A stretch of DNA of 64,000 nt from Nesterenkonia muleiensis (GCF_003600155.1 NZ_QWLD01000016.1:186001-250000), one strand, 5' to 3'; shown: positions 50,198 through 60,248, counted from the stretch's first letter. The notes: a model not told the origin generated them from the letters alone. Made by a program: numbers and translations.

Positions 50198-51213
50198 GCT
50201 GAGGCCACTCCCTCAACACGGTCGGCCAAGCGGTGACATCGGGTAGCATGCTCACCGCTAGTACGGTAAAGCGGAATATGATTACTGCTGCAGTCCTCCT
50301 GCGCCACCTGACATCGGTCAGCGAAGCGACATCCGGTAAAATGGGTGCCAGGCTGGGGCACTGTACCCGAGATGGTGGGCAGCACCTCGGAACCGATGTT
50401 ATTCTCCGGAAGACAGTTCAGTAGCGCTACGGTGTAAGGATGTTGCGGGTCATCGAGCACGTGGCGCATATTGTTGCTGCGCTCCACAACCTGACCGGCG
50501 TACATTACCAGGATCTCATCGCAGGTTTCAGCCACCACTCCGAAGTCATGAGTGATGAACAGTATAGCGGCCCCCTCCTCTTTGCAGAGCTCAACAATAA
50601 GTTGGAGAATCTCAGCCTGAATTGTCACGTCGAGCGCAGTGGTGGGCTCGTCAGCGATGAGCACCTTCGGACGGCATGACATGGCCATGGCGATCATGGC
50701 CCGTTGCCGCATACCTCCCGACAATTCGTACGGAAAGCGACCAAGAAAGCTAGCGGGGCTTGAGATCCCTACGCGCTTGAGTAAGGCAATTGCTCTAGCC
50801 TGGGCGTCCTTGCGGCTCAAACCGAGGTGGATGCGCATCGGCTCGCAGATTTGAAACCCCACGGTAAAGGAAGGATTCATGGAAGACATCGGGTCCTGAA
50901 AGATCACTGCGATTTCCGAGCCTTGGAGCGAGCGAAGCTGCTTCTTTGGCAAGTCAAGGTAGTCCTTGCCCTGAAAAGTGACTTCTCCACTCACCTTGGC
51001 TTCCTTCTTGTCGAGCAGACCCATGAGCGCCAGCGAGATGGTGGACTTGCCGCAGCCCGACTCGCCAACTAGCCCACAGATCTTTCCGCGTTGCAGATCA
51101 AGGGAGACGTTCTCCACCACAGGAATGAGCTTGCGGCCGGCGCCAATGTACGACACCGATAGATTTCGTACGCTCAGAACTGGGCTATTTGGCCGGGTCA
51201 GCTTTGTGTTCAT
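50194..51213 (-). CDS. Oligopeptide-type ABC transporter ATP-binding protein (DppD-like), island
   Basis: The 339 aa ATPase has Walker A GESGCGKSTISLALMGLL, DPMSSMNPSFTVGFQICEPM, signature YELSGGMRQRAMIAMAM, Walker B VLIADEPTTALD and the C-terminal FTGCRFADRCQVAQEDC. I chose the ATG at 51213, behind GAGGAT and 10 bases after the binding-protein stop, over an ATG at 51246 that would overlap that gene. It pairs with the DppF-like ATPase as the two motors of the importer. Confidence 0.92.
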   Translation of the reverse strand: MNTKLTRPNSPVLSVRNLSVSYIGAGRKLIPVVENVSLDLQRGKICGLVGESGCGKSTISLALMGLLDKKEAKVSGEVTFQGKDYLDLPKKQLRSLQGSEIAVIFQDPMSSMNPSFTVGFQICEPMRIHLGLSRKDAQARAIALLKRVGISSPASFLGRFPYELSGGMRQRAMIAMAMSCRPKVLIADEPTTALDVTIQAEILQLIVELCKEEGAAILFITHDFGVVAETCDEILVMYAGQVVERSNNMRHVLDDPQHPYTVALLNCLPENNIGSEVLPTISGTVPQPGTHFTGCRFADRCQVAQEDCSSNHIPLYRTSGEHATRCHRLADRVEGVASA

Positions 51214-51223
51214 AGTCTTATCC

Positions 51224-52777
51224 TCAGTCCTCGTAGTAGAGCTCATGGAGGCGTGGGACGACGCTCACATAGTTGTAATAACCGCTCAGGTTCGAGCTGT
51301 GCGCCACGGTCACGTCAGGGGCATAGAGATAGATCCAGGGGACATCCTCGGCGAGGATGGCCTGGGCCTCGCTCCAGAGCTCCGCTTGGATTTCCTCATC
51401 CTCAAACTCAGCAGTTCGGACAATCTCGTCGAACTCCGGGTTCTCGTAGTTGGAGAAGTTGGCCGCGCCCTCGGAATCCAGCAACCAGCCAAAGTGATAC
51501 TGGGGCTGGTTAATGTAGGAAAGCCAGTTCCCTATCAACGCCTGCGAATCAAAAAACTGCTCCTCGTACTGGGAACTGTTCAGAGTTTGGACACTCATGT
51601 CGATGCCGACCTCTGCATATGCATCCTGCAGAATAGTTGCAGTGTCTGCGGCGAAGGGATCTCCATTGTTAACTATGGCATCGAAAGAGATGTCCCCTTC
51701 AGAATAGCCAGCCTGCTCCAACACCTCTCGAGCCATACTCGGATCATATTCGTACTCCCAGACCTCTGAGGCGTAGTGGGGGGTAATCGGGGAGATGGCC
51801 GATTCGAGCCTCTGGCCGTATCCCATTAGTACTGAATCAATGACTTCCTCGTAAGGAGTAGCCCAAGCAAGAGCCTGCCTCACAGCGACATCGTCGAAGG
51901 GCTCAACCTGCACGTTCAAGGAGAGCCACTCTGTATTGCCGGCATCAGCGGCAATGACCTCAATATTTTCATCATCTTCGAGATCAGCGAGGTTCTGCGG
52001 CGGAATTGAAATAATCAGCTGAACATCATCCTGCTGAAGCTGTTGGATCTGGGTGGTCATTTCTGACACAAAACGGAGTGTGAACTGCTGGATAGCCGGC
52101 TCCTCTCCCCAGTAATCAGGATTTGCAGTCAGCACAGCCTCCGAGGAAGGGTCCCAGGATTCTAAGATGTAGGGGCCAGAGCCCGCTGCGTTGCTAGCCA
52201 GATAGGAGTCGATGTCATCAACCTCGTTCTCCAAGTACGCACTGTCCATAATGGACATCATGCCGAAGTAGTCGGGTAGGACAGGTTGCGGCGTATGCAG
52301 CTGGAACTCGACGGTGTGCTCGTCGATAGCCTCGACGCTCTCGATATTCGCCAGCTGATAAAGCGAACTGAGCTCGAAGCCCTCGAAGGACCAGAGCACA
52401 TCAGCGGCAGTGAACTCGTTCCCAGACTGGAAGGTAACATCGTTGCGAAGGTTGAAAGTCCAGGTAAGGTCGTCTTCGCTGACCTCCCAGGACTCAGCCA
52501 ACGCCGGGTCGTACTCCCCATCGACCTGGTTACCGTCCTCCCCAATGTGATTGGTAACGAGGGTATTGTAGGAGGCAAGCAAGATAGTATTGGGCACTGC
52601 ACCATGGGCAGCTCTCGGATCAAGAGTGGCTCCACCATCAGTGAATGCCAGGGTGGCCGTATTTCCAACTACACCGGAATCGCCACCAGGACTGATCTCG
52701 GAATCGTCACCACAGGCACTCATCAACAGTGCCGCAAGGGCCAAACTGGCAAATATTCTAATATTTACTTTAGTCAT
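51224..52777 (-). CDS. Oligopeptide-type substrate-binding lipoprotein, island
   Basis: The 517 aa precursor has a lipobox MSAC (C22) and a family-5 solute-binding fold: YDPALAESWEVSEDDLTWTF, NLRNDVTFQSGNEFTAADV, GSGPYILESWDPSSE, FDDVAVRQALAWATPYEEVI. The order is unusual, as the binding protein lies after the two permeases and before the ATPases. A good ribosome site (AAAGGAT) precedes the ATG. The sequence just upstream (52778-52829) is very AT-rich. Confidence 0.92.
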   Translation of the reverse strand: MTKVNIRIFASLALAALLMSACGDDSEISPGGDSGVVGNTATLAFTDGGATLDPRAAHGAVPNTILLASYNTLVTNHIGEDGNQVDGEYDPALAESWEVSEDDLTWTFNLRNDVTFQSGNEFTAADVLWSFEGFELSSLYQLANIESVEAIDEHTVEFQLHTPQPVLPDYFGMMSIMDSAYLENEVDDIDSYLASNAAGSGPYILESWDPSSEAVLTANPDYWGEEPAIQQFTLRFVSEMTTQIQQLQQDDVQLIISIPPQNLADLEDDENIEVIAADAGNTEWLSLNVQVEPFDDVAVRQALAWATPYEEVIDSVLMGYGQRLESAISPITPHYASEVWEYEYDPSMAREVLEQAGYSEGDISFDAIVNNGDPFAADTATILQDAYAEVGIDMSVQTLNSSQYEEQFFDSQALIGNWLSYINQPQYHFGWLLDSEGAANFSNYENPEFDEIVRTAEFEDEEIQAELWSEAQAILAEDVPWIYLYAPDVTVAHSSNLSGYYNYVSVVPRLHELYYED

Positions 52778-52829
52778 AATTTTAATCCTTTTATTGAACG
52801 AATGAAATAATATTTAAAAGTGGATTTTA

Positions 52830-53729
52830 TTATAATTTATATCGAGGATCAAAGACATCTCTTAACGTGTCACCTAATAGATTAAAGCTCAGAACTAATA
52901 TAGCTATAGTAAATCCAGGAAAAAAGGTTATCCACCATTGCCCAGAGAGAATATAGTGCCTACCCTCAGAGACCATGAGACCCCATTCTGCATCCGGAGG
53001 TTGTGCCCCGAGACCAATAAAGCTGAGTGCCGAAACGTTAAGAATAGCGAAACCTAGAGCTAATGTGAGCTGCACTAAGATAGGGCTAATGCAGTTAGGA
53101 AGAACATGAGTGAACATAATCCGAAGGCTGCTAATACCTGATATCCTAGCTGCATAAATGAACTCGCTCTCCTTCATGCTCAGGACCGTGGAGTAGGTAA
53201 CGCGAGCGAAAGGGGCAATAGCGCCAAAGGCTATTGCTATCACGGTGGTCCAGAACCCTGGACCAATAGCGGCGGCGATACTCATAGCGAGAATTAAATC
53301 CGGAAAAGAAAATAAAATGTCTATAAATCGGTTTATAATATTTCTAGTATAACCGGGGAAATATCCAGACACAAGGCCGAGAGTTACACCAAATATTGCC
53401 GATCCAAAAACAGCCAAGGCGGCCGCTGAAAGTGTAATACGACCGCCATTGATGACACGAGAGAAAATATCGCGCCCAAAGCTATCGGTGCCGAAATAAA
53501 ACTCAGCTGAGGGTGCATTGAGTGCAGACATTGCGTCACGCGCGCTCGGTTCATGGGTCTGGATCCACGAGGCGAAGATAGAAGCGATTACTGCAATAAG
53601 GATCACCATAGCTCCAACAATGGCGAGGGGATTGCGCAACGCCCATTTCAAGGCAGAGCTAAATCGGATACTGGAGGCAGCAATTCTCGCGGTTCCGAGC
53701 CTTGGTGTTGTCACTACCGGATCTCTCAT
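52830..53729 (-). CDS. Oligopeptide-type ABC transporter permease (DppC-like), island
   Basis: The 299 aa permease has the DppC N-terminal helix WALRNPLAIVGAMVILIAVI, the periplasmic FYFGTDSFGRDIFSRVINGGR, and the ATPase-contact loop EFIYAARISGISSLRIMFTHVLPN, ending with DTLRDVFDPRYKL. Its DNA is the most AT-rich coding sequence in the window (the 60 bases at 53281-53340 hold only 16 G or C), a clear sign of foreign origin. The start overlaps the DppB stop by one base (TGATG). Confidence 0.93.
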   Translation of the reverse strand: MRDPVVTTPRLGTARIAASSIRFSSALKWALRNPLAIVGAMVILIAVIASIFASWIQTHEPSARDAMSALNAPSAEFYFGTDSFGRDIFSRVINGGRITLSAAALAVFGSAIFGVTLGLVSGYFPGYTRNIINRFIDILFSFPDLILAMSIAAAIGPGFWTTVIAIAFGAIAPFARVTYSTVLSMKESEFIYAARISGISSLRIMFTHVLPNCISPILVQLTLALGFAILNVSALSFIGLGAQPPDAEWGLMVSEGRHYILSGQWWITFFPGFTIAILVLSFNLLGDTLRDVFDPRYKL

Positions 53730-54745
53730 CAGACTCCCCTTGTTTTCGGGTCGACGATCATCTGGGCCACATCGGCCAACAAATTTACAAAAATGAACAA
53801 CCCCGCAGTAAGCACCATTACTGTCTGGACGGGCGCGTAGTCATTGGCGTTAACCGCTGTGTAGATATAGCTGCCGATGCCGGGCCACCCGAAGATCACC
53901 TCAACAACTACTGCACCAGCAAGCAGATACCCCAATTGCATGGCGGAAATAGTGAAGATCGCCGGTGACGCATTCTTCAAAGCATGTCCACGAATGATAA
54001 AGCTAGGTGAAACGCCCTTAGCCCTTGCAGAGCGAATATAATCGCGTCGAAGGACATCCAGCATTGCGGAGCGAGTCATACGCGAGATGACAGCGACGCC
54101 AACTAGGCCAAGGGCAAAGGTGGGCAGTACCAGGTGTTGAGCAGCCATGATTGCGGTCCCCCACTCGCCCTGCAGAATCGCATCGAGTACGTAAAGGCCG
54201 GTGATACGCTCCGGGACATAGGCGTTAGCACTTAACCTTCCAGATGGGGCGGGCGCCACCTGCAGCTGAACATAAAAAATCTGGATGAGCTGAATGCCCA
54301 GCCAAAAGCTAGGAACAGAGAGCCCAACGAGGGCACCCACGCGAAGCAGCAGGTCCAGGGTGCCACCTGCCCGGGTCGCCTGCAGCATACCAATAGGTAT
54401 GCCGATAACCAGAGCGAAGATGAATGCCCATAATGCTAGCTCAATAGTGGCTGGCAAGCGATTTCCCAAATCCTCCACCACAGGACGACTGGTGTGCCAA
54501 GCGATACCAAAATCTAGACGAAATAGATTCCAGATGTAATTCAAAAACTGCATCCACAACGGATCGTTTAACCCCATCTGCTCTCGCAAGGCCTCCAACT
54601 GGAGTTCACTCGCTTGGGTTCCGAGGACGGCGCGAGCAGGGTCCCCCGGCAGAACTCGGTTGACGAGAAAGGCAAGAGTAGCTACACCTAGCAAAGTAGG
54701 AATGGTACTTATCACCCGCTGTAGAATCATGATCGTCGGTAGCAT
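53729..54745 (-). CDS. Oligopeptide-type ABC transporter permease (DppB-like), island
   Basis: The 338 aa permease has FLVNRVLPGDPARAVLGTQASE near the N-terminus, six helices and the loop DYIRSARAKGVSPSFIIRGHALKN that contacts the ATPase. It ends with DVAQMIVDPKTRGV. I chose the ATG at 54745, behind GAGGAGAAAATC, over the ATG at 54766. It follows the amidase by 33 bases and begins the transporter part of the operon. Confidence 0.92.
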   Translation of the reverse strand: MLPTIMILQRVISTIPTLLGVATLAFLVNRVLPGDPARAVLGTQASELQLEALREQMGLNDPLWMQFLNYIWNLFRLDFGIAWHTSRPVVEDLGNRLPATIELALWAFIFALVIGIPIGMLQATRAGGTLDLLLRVGALVGLSVPSFWLGIQLIQIFYVQLQVAPAPSGRLSANAYVPERITGLYVLDAILQGEWGTAIMAAQHLVLPTFALGLVGVAVISRMTRSAMLDVLRRDYIRSARAKGVSPSFIIRGHALKNASPAIFTISAMQLGYLLAGAVVVEVIFGWPGIGSYIYTAVNANDYAPVQTVMVLTAGLFIFVNLLADVAQMIVDPKTRGV

Positions 54746-54778
54746 GATTTTCTCCTCATCCTTCATGCCAGCTAAGGG

Positions 54779-56200
54779 TCAGACTCTTGCAGGCTCAGCA
54801 AGAAATTTGTGCCACTCGAAAACCGATTCCATCTCGGCTGCTACCTTCAAGATCAGATCCTCCCTGAAAAGTCCCCCCACCAGTTGCGCACCCACAGGAA
54901 GTCCATTCGAATCGAAATGAACAGGCAAGCTAATCGCGGGAAGCCCCGACATGTTGCACAAGCTTGTAAATGCGCAATCGCGTCCGAGGAGCGTGTTCTT
55001 CCAGACCCCAAGGTGAGCCTTATCCCTCACATCGTCATAGACTTCCCCCACTCGACTTGCCAAACTCGCCATAGTGGGAGTGACCAGGAGGTCGAAATCA
55101 CGCCCCCACTGTGCCACGATTCGCCGAGACTCAAACTGCATCCTAAAAGCAAGATCTACATACTGGCCAGCATGCGCGCTCTCCGCGCGACTGCGCCATG
55201 TCTTGACATACGAGTCTGCTTTTTCGGGTTCGTCTAATGGAGTAGCCCAGGACGCAGCCCCGAGCAACAGATCTCCGAATCCATCGACAAGCTCAGGGCT
55301 GAACACTTCTGGTTCAACAGGGAACACAGTATGACCCGTGCCTTCTAGTTCAGTGGCAAGTCGTTTTGCGGCATCGACATTTTGGGGGTCGACATAAACA
55401 TCAATAGGCGCCTCAGTCATAAGACCAATTCTGAGACGTCTAACCGGTCTATATAATGTATCTAAATATGTTTCATTTGGTATCGGTGGCGCATAACATG
55501 CGAGGGGATCTGGGACACTAAGAATATCAAGCAGTGCAGCCGTATCTTCCACGGTGCGAGTTATCACGCCGTCAGTAACGGCATCTTCCATACTTCTGAT
55601 TATCGGGGTGATGCGACTCCTCGTAGGCTTGAGACCTATCAAGCCGGTCAGTGAGGCAGGAATTCGAGTGGAACCGGCTCCATCTGAGGCATGCGCTAAT
55701 GGCGCAAGTCCTCCAGCTACAGCTGAAGATGCACCCCCAGATGATCCGCCTGAAGTGTAATCGATATTCCAAGGGTTTCGCGTTTTGCCAAACCTCACGT
55801 TCTCAGAAACACTCAATAGGCCAAGTTCCGGTGCATTGCTATGCCCCATAAGAACAAACCCAGCCTGTTCAAGGCGTTCTACGGCTGGCACACTGAAGTC
55901 CGAGAGCCTCTCCCTGACTCCGTATGATGCGTTGCTGAATGGCTGACCTTGCACTGGACTAAGGCACTTAATAGGTATCGGGACTCCTTCAAACTGGCGC
56001 GCCTTGCCACTGGTGATTCGGCGATCCGCTTCATGCGCGCGATTCATGACATCTTCGTCATCAAGCCAAATAATGGAATTAATGTCACCGTCAATCTCGT
56101 GTATTCGTTTCAGATAATACTCCGCTGCTTCAATTGCTGACACATCTCTGCTTCTCAATTTGTCTCTTAATTCATGTGCAGTCAGTGACGGTTTTAACAT
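54779..56200 (-). CDS. Amidase-signature-family amidohydrolase
   Basis: The 473 aa product keeps the whole Ser-cisSer-Lys triad: K78 in GVPIPIKCLSPV, S153 in DYTSGGSSGGASSAVAGG and S177 in HASDGAGSTRIPASLTG. Such enzymes hydrolyse carboxamides of many kinds (AmiE-like, GatA-like, hydantoinase-linked carbamoyl or acyl amides). It is not GatA, since no GatB or GatC is near. It lies between the aldehyde dehydrogenase and the transporter genes, so it probably acts on the imported compound or an intermediate. Confidence 0.92.
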   Translation of the reverse strand: MLKPSLTAHELRDKLRSRDVSAIEAAEYYLKRIHEIDGDINSIIWLDDEDVMNRAHEADRRITSGKARQFEGVPIPIKCLSPVQGQPFSNASYGVRERLSDFSVPAVERLEQAGFVLMGHSNAPELGLLSVSENVRFGKTRNPWNIDYTSGGSSGGASSAVAGGLAPLAHASDGAGSTRIPASLTGLIGLKPTRSRITPIIRSMEDAVTDGVITRTVEDTAALLDILSVPDPLACYAPPIPNETYLDTLYRPVRRLRIGLMTEAPIDVYVDPQNVDAAKRLATELEGTGHTVFPVEPEVFSPELVDGFGDLLLGAASWATPLDEPEKADSYVKTWRSRAESAHAGQYVDLAFRMQFESRRIVAQWGRDFDLLVTPTMASLASRVGEVYDDVRDKAHLGVWKNTLLGRDCAFTSLCNMSGLPAISLPVHFDSNGLPVGAQLVGGLFREDLILKVAAEMESVFEWHKFLAEPARV

Positions 56201-56286
56201 TAAAATATCTTTCTTTTATTTATTAATCTGATATAGGTCGCTTTGGTTCAAGTTTTAATGTTCGTTCCAGTTAACATTTTATCTAA

Positions 56287-57699
56287 CTAATGAAGGCCAC
56301 TTTCATTTATATATAATAGCCTTTTATTGACAAACTCATCCATTCCTAGCGGGCCAAGCTCACGACCGAAGCCGGACCGTTTAATGCCTCCAAAGGGCAT
56401 GTCAGGCGCTCCCGACTCCCCAATATTCACCTTTGCCATGCCACATTCCAGCTGCTGAGCTATTTCGCAGGCCAACTCTTGATCCTCAGAGAACACAGCT
56501 CCTCCCAGTCCATAGGGCGAGCTGTTAGCGATAGCTAATGCTTCTTCAGCGGTCTTCACACGATAGAGCGATATCACTGGCCCAAAGACTTCCTCATGAT
56601 AGATATCCATCTCCGGCCCTATCCCCGACAGGACAGTCGGTTCCATCCATGCTCCAGGCTGGTCCGGCCTACCACCTCCTACGTGAAGCACCGCACCTTG
56701 TTCCACTGCGTGTCTGACCTGCCGATGAACCCTCTGTGCGGCCACCTCCGAAGAGAGTGGTGAATAACTGTTTCTAGCAGGGGCTAGCTGATCGCCTGGA
56801 AACATTTCCGAAGCAGCTTTGCTGACATGGTCGACAAACTCATCGAAAATGTCATCATGAACAAGTAGCCTCTTATTGGAAGTACACGATTGACCCATAT
56901 TCTGCATTCGCTGATTGAATGCCTGTAGGGCAACACTTTGAACGTTTTTGGCATCGAGATAGATATGCGCATCTGATCCACCGAGTTCCAGTACCACCTT
57001 CTTCAGATTCCGCCCAGCAACCTCAGCGATCGCCGAACCAGCACGTTCGGAACCCGTAACAGAAATTCCCTGAACCCGAGAGTCGCTAATCACAGTCTCC
57101 ACCTGCTCATGAGTGGCAAAGATGTTTTGATATACTCCTTGAGGCAAGCCGCTATGCTTCAAGAGACCTTCTACCGCTAAGGAGGCTTGAGGACATATCT
57201 CTGCATGCTTCAGGAGGATGACGTTTCCTAGAATAAGATTAGGAGCCGCAAAACGTGCTATCTGATAATAAGGAAAGTTCCAGGGCATTATGCCCAAAAT
57301 CACACCTAAGGGCCTCGATTGTATGATCGCTTTATGGCCACCTTTATTCTTGATTAGCTTATCCGCAACCAAGTCCTCAGCGTTGTCAGCGAAGTACCGG
57401 AAGATCAGTCCGCAAAATTTGACTTCTCCCTGCGCGGCAGGTAGTGACTTCCCCATTTCTCTCGTAGCGATTGCTGCGAGCTCTTTCTGCCTCTCATCGA
57501 AGGAGTCGGCGATCTGGTATGCAATATCAGCACGCTCCTTCATACCCAAGCGTGACCAAGACTCATAGGCTTCCTGAGATTTATCTAAGACAACCTGAAG
57601 AGATTCATTTCTTAAATATTCAAAGCGTTTTTCTATTTCATTAGATGAAGGGTTTTGTGTACGAAAACCTTTTTCTTCTGTTATTTGTAAATTATTCAA
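56287..57699 (-). CDS. NAD(P)-dependent aldehyde dehydrogenase (succinate-semialdehyde dehydrogenase-like)
   Basis: The 470 aa product has the Rossmann part (GVILGIMPWNFPYYQIARFAAP, ILLKHAE), E238 in VVLELGGSDAHIYL and the nucleophile C272 in NMGQSCTSNKRLLV, plus EEVFGPVISLYRV and PFGGIKRSGFGRELG. The short N-terminus and QSCTSNKR motif resemble GabD/Sad-type enzymes that oxidise semialdehydes. Its likely job is to turn an aldehyde released by the hydrolases into an acid. It is separated by 119 AT-rich bases from the AroM gene and 86 from the amidase gene. Confidence 0.92.
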   Translation of the reverse strand: MNNLQITEEKGFRTQNPSSNEIEKRFEYLRNESLQVVLDKSQEAYESWSRLGMKERADIAYQIADSFDERQKELAAIATREMGKSLPAAQGEVKFCGLIFRYFADNAEDLVADKLIKNKGGHKAIIQSRPLGVILGIMPWNFPYYQIARFAAPNLILGNVILLKHAEICPQASLAVEGLLKHSGLPQGVYQNIFATHEQVETVISDSRVQGISVTGSERAGSAIAEVAGRNLKKVVLELGGSDAHIYLDAKNVQSVALQAFNQRMQNMGQSCTSNKRLLVHDDIFDEFVDHVSKAASEMFPGDQLAPARNSYSPLSSEVAAQRVHRQVRHAVEQGAVLHVGGGRPDQPGAWMEPTVLSGIGPEMDIYHEEVFGPVISLYRVKTAEEALAIANSSPYGLGGAVFSEDQELACEIAQQLECGMAKVNIGESGAPDMPFGGIKRSGFGRELGPLGMDEFVNKRLLYINESGLH

Positions 57700-57818
57700 G
57701 ATTTAACCTTTTTCGCCAATTTTGCATTTATTTTCCATTAAAAATTGGGTATAAATATTACATAAATATATAATGCAGCTCATTTTCTCACCGTACTTCA
57801 CATATTCTTAGAGGACGA

Positions 57819-58598
57819 TCACTTGGCGCCCAGCAATTTCAGCATTTCAGCGGCAAATTCGGCAGCTGCGTAACGAGCGTGCACAACTTGAACCCCCGTC
57901 TTTTCCGCAAGAAAATTTCTTTGTTCTCTTGTGTAACCCATGCAGTCTAATATTATTAGATCAGATCCATTTTCCTTGAATTTCCTCCCTACTTCAAGAA
58001 AGTTATAAATATTTTCTGCGTATGGAGAGCAGTTTTGAACTTGTAGTTTTCTAATCGAGGGCAGTCGGGAAAACTTTTCTTCAACTAATCCGATCTGTTC
58101 AGGAAGAGGACAAATAATGCTCACTCTGTTGTATTTTTCTGCTAGTTCTCTAACTGTGTAATACACCGCGTGCCCTGAAACTATGAGAGGCTTAGAATGA
58201 GGAATCTCCGAGAATTCTCCTGTGCAGGCAATCAGAATCGCATCGCACTTGTCTTCCACTTCCAGCTTCTGCACCGCAATTGTCGTACGAGAGGAGACCA
58301 ACGCTTTGCTGACCACAACACTCTCTCCGCTCCTGAGCTTTGTCACGAGTCCAGGAGCATCCCCCACAGCTTTGCTCGAATAGATCTCATCTTCGGATGT
58401 ATCGTCAAGAGCGCCTCGTTCAATAAGTTGAATGCCTGGCAAGAGACTTCTTAACTCGCTCATCATACTCACCCTTGGTGTTTGTCCTACTGAAATAATT
58501 CCCATTCTAGGATTCTCATACGATATTTTGTTTGTTAAAGAAAATTTGATCACTTCACGAATTTTTGATGCGTCGACTAGGTCGATTTTTTCTTTCAT
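57819..58598 (-). CDS. AroM-family protein (Asp/Glu racemase-like clan)
   Basis: The 259 aa product matches AroM from residue 32 on (MGIISVGQTPRVSMMSEL). It keeps two cysteines placed as in racemase-clan enzymes, C125 in ILIACTGEF and C219 in IILDCMGYTR. The function of AroM is unknown; in enteric bacteria it accompanies aroL, but here it sits in a hydantoinase operon. About 31 residues precede the conserved start; they are retained because the ATG at 58598 has an AGGAGAAAGCAGGA site and the next ATG does not. I infer a role in stereochemical inversion or a related step on the imported substrate. Confidence 0.8.
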   Translation of the reverse strand: MKEKIDLVDASKIREVIKFSLTNKISYENPRMGIISVGQTPRVSMMSELRSLLPGIQLIERGALDDTSEDEIYSSKAVGDAPGLVTKLRSGESVVVSKALVSSRTTIAVQKLEVEDKCDAILIACTGEFSEIPHSKPLIVSGHAVYYTVRELAEKYNRVSIICPLPEQIGLVEEKFSRLPSIRKLQVQNCSPYAENIYNFLEVGRKFKENGSDLIILDCMGYTREQRNFLAEKTGVQVVHARYAAAEFAAEMLKLLGAK

Positions 58599-58616
58599 TC
58601 CTGCTTTCTCCTTGAT

Positions 58617-60248
58617 TCAGGTCCCGATTGGAAGTATCGGGCTGTCAAGGCGGGCCAAAGGTCCGGCTACTTTGACGGAAATCCGTATGTTTTGTTGAGT
58701 GCTATACGACATTGGAGACTCCGATACGTCAACAACTTCAACTAGCAGAGGATCTGCTCCCGCTTCGATAGCTTTGTCGATTGCAGCCCTAGAGGCTGCA
58801 TCAATCGCCACTTTGCGCTCCTCGAAATTGCTGACCTGCTGAGCACGGCCTCCCACCAGGGATAATGCGGCCCCAACAGCGTTGGCCACACCTCCATGTT
58901 TGGGGTACACGATTCCTTCTACGCCAGTTAGACCTTCTGGAACCAAAAAACCACCTCCACCAACGATAACGAGCGGAAGGTTTGCTTTTCCGTGAGAGAG
59001 GCGGTCGACCGCGTCTTGTATACGTTCATGGGCATTGATCAGGGCACACTGCATAGCTTGTCCTGTGCCAGAACTCAAATGAGAGCTGATTTTCTGACGC
59101 TCCTTTCTGCTCAAGATATTCGTCTTGACTCCACAGGCAACTGCTGCGTCAGTGAGAGTGGGGGTGGATCCGCCGAAGATCAGTGCTTCAGTGTGAAGGT
59201 GATGCCCAACGGAGCCAGAACCAATATCTCCGGTGCTGGGATCAATGCGAGTGCCCCCACCAACTCCGATGCTGATGATGTCCGGCATTCGGAAATTCGT
59301 ACGTACCCCACCGATCTCCCGAGGCAGTGTCGATTCTCGGGGGAATCCACCGGTCACCACGCCTAAGTCACTCGTAGTGCCCCCTACGTCGACAACGATC
59401 GCGTCTGTGACTCCGGAGAGCAAGGCTGCACCGCGAATGGAATTAGCCGGCCCAGAACCAATGGTCAGCACTGGGAAACGTGCAGCATAGTTCACTGCCA
59501 TAAGCGTGCCATCATTCTGGGCAAAGTAGACCGAGGAGTTCTCTAGGCCTTGTTCGTCGACGACAGTCATGAGGCCCTGAGTTACACTCTTAGCTACTCC
59601 ATACAGCGCAGCATTGATCACTGTGGCGTTCTCCCGCTCAAGCAGACCAATAGCCCCGATATCATGGCTGCGAGAGACCGGCACTGAAAGCCCCAGATGA
59701 TCGAGGACGATCTCTTCGACTTCCCGCTCCTGCTCCGGGAAGGAAGGGCTGAAGATCCCACAAATGGCGACGGCGTCGATAGGGCCTTTGATGCTATCGA
59801 GGAAGCGCCGGATAGAATCCTGATCAAGAGGACTGATCGGCATGCCATCGGCCATGAATCCGCCTGGCAGCACCGCTGATCCAGCAAGAATTGCTTTTCG
59901 AAGATCTTCAGGCCAGCCCATCAGCGGAGGAAAGCCCGTTGACGCGGGAGCGCCGAGACGAAGGACCGCAACGCGACCTAGATTCCGGCGATCCACAATT
60001 GCGTTAGTGGCGTGAGTGGTGCCCAACATGACTCTGGAGACTCGCGAGCGTTGATCTCCCAGGCTGTCGAGTACGGACTCGAGCGCTGCGCGAATTCCAC
60101 TGGTTACATCTTCCGTTGTAGCTTCCTTAGTGGAGGTCAGAATGGTGTTGTCCACGTCCAACACCACGGCATCTGTATTCGTCCCTCCCACGTCGATGCC
60201 AACAGAGTATCCACCCTGCTCGAACTCGTTCTGAAAATGCGCTGTCAT
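58617..60248 (-). CDS. Hydantoinase/oxoprolinase-family protein (HyuA-like, short form)
   Basis: The 543 aa product begins with GYSVGIDVGGTNTDAVVLD, the ATPase-like phosphate loop of the hydantoinase/oxoprolinase family, and has MLGTTHATNAIVDRR, AIGLLERENATVINAALYG, DVGGTTSDLGVV (second phosphate loop) and ISIGVGGGTRIDPSTG. It lacks the further 150 or so C-terminal residues of N-methylhydantoinase A, as is usual for members that pair with a DUF917 gene. It is probably an ATP-dependent enzyme opening a cyclic amide or hydantoin-like ring. It overlaps the DUF917 gene by 4 bases. Confidence 0.9.
   Translation of the reverse strand: MTAHFQNEFEQGGYSVGIDVGGTNTDAVVLDVDNTILTSTKEATTEDVTSGIRAALESVLDSLGDQRSRVSRVMLGTTHATNAIVDRRNLGRVAVLRLGAPASTGFPPLMGWPEDLRKAILAGSAVLPGGFMADGMPISPLDQDSIRRFLDSIKGPIDAVAICGIFSPSFPEQEREVEEIVLDHLGLSVPVSRSHDIGAIGLLERENATVINAALYGVAKSVTQGLMTVVDEQGLENSSVYFAQNDGTLMAVNYAARFPVLTIGSGPANSIRGAALLSGVTDAIVVDVGGTTSDLGVVTGGFPRESTLPREIGGVRTNFRMPDIISIGVGGGTRIDPSTGDIGSGSVGHHLHTEALIFGGSTPTLTDAAVACGVKTNILSRKERQKISSHLSSGTGQAMQCALINAHERIQDAVDRLSHGKANLPLVIVGGGGFLVPEGLTGVEGIVYPKHGGVANAVGAALSLVGGRAQQVSNFEERKVAIDAASRAAIDKAIEAGADPLLVEVVDVSESPMSYSTQQNIRISVKVAGPLARLDSPILPIGT

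Noticed and set aside
54779-56200. GatA subunit of the tRNA amidotransferase
   Set aside because: The amidase triad is shared with GatA, but no GatB or GatC gene is near, and the gene is embedded in a catabolic island operon.
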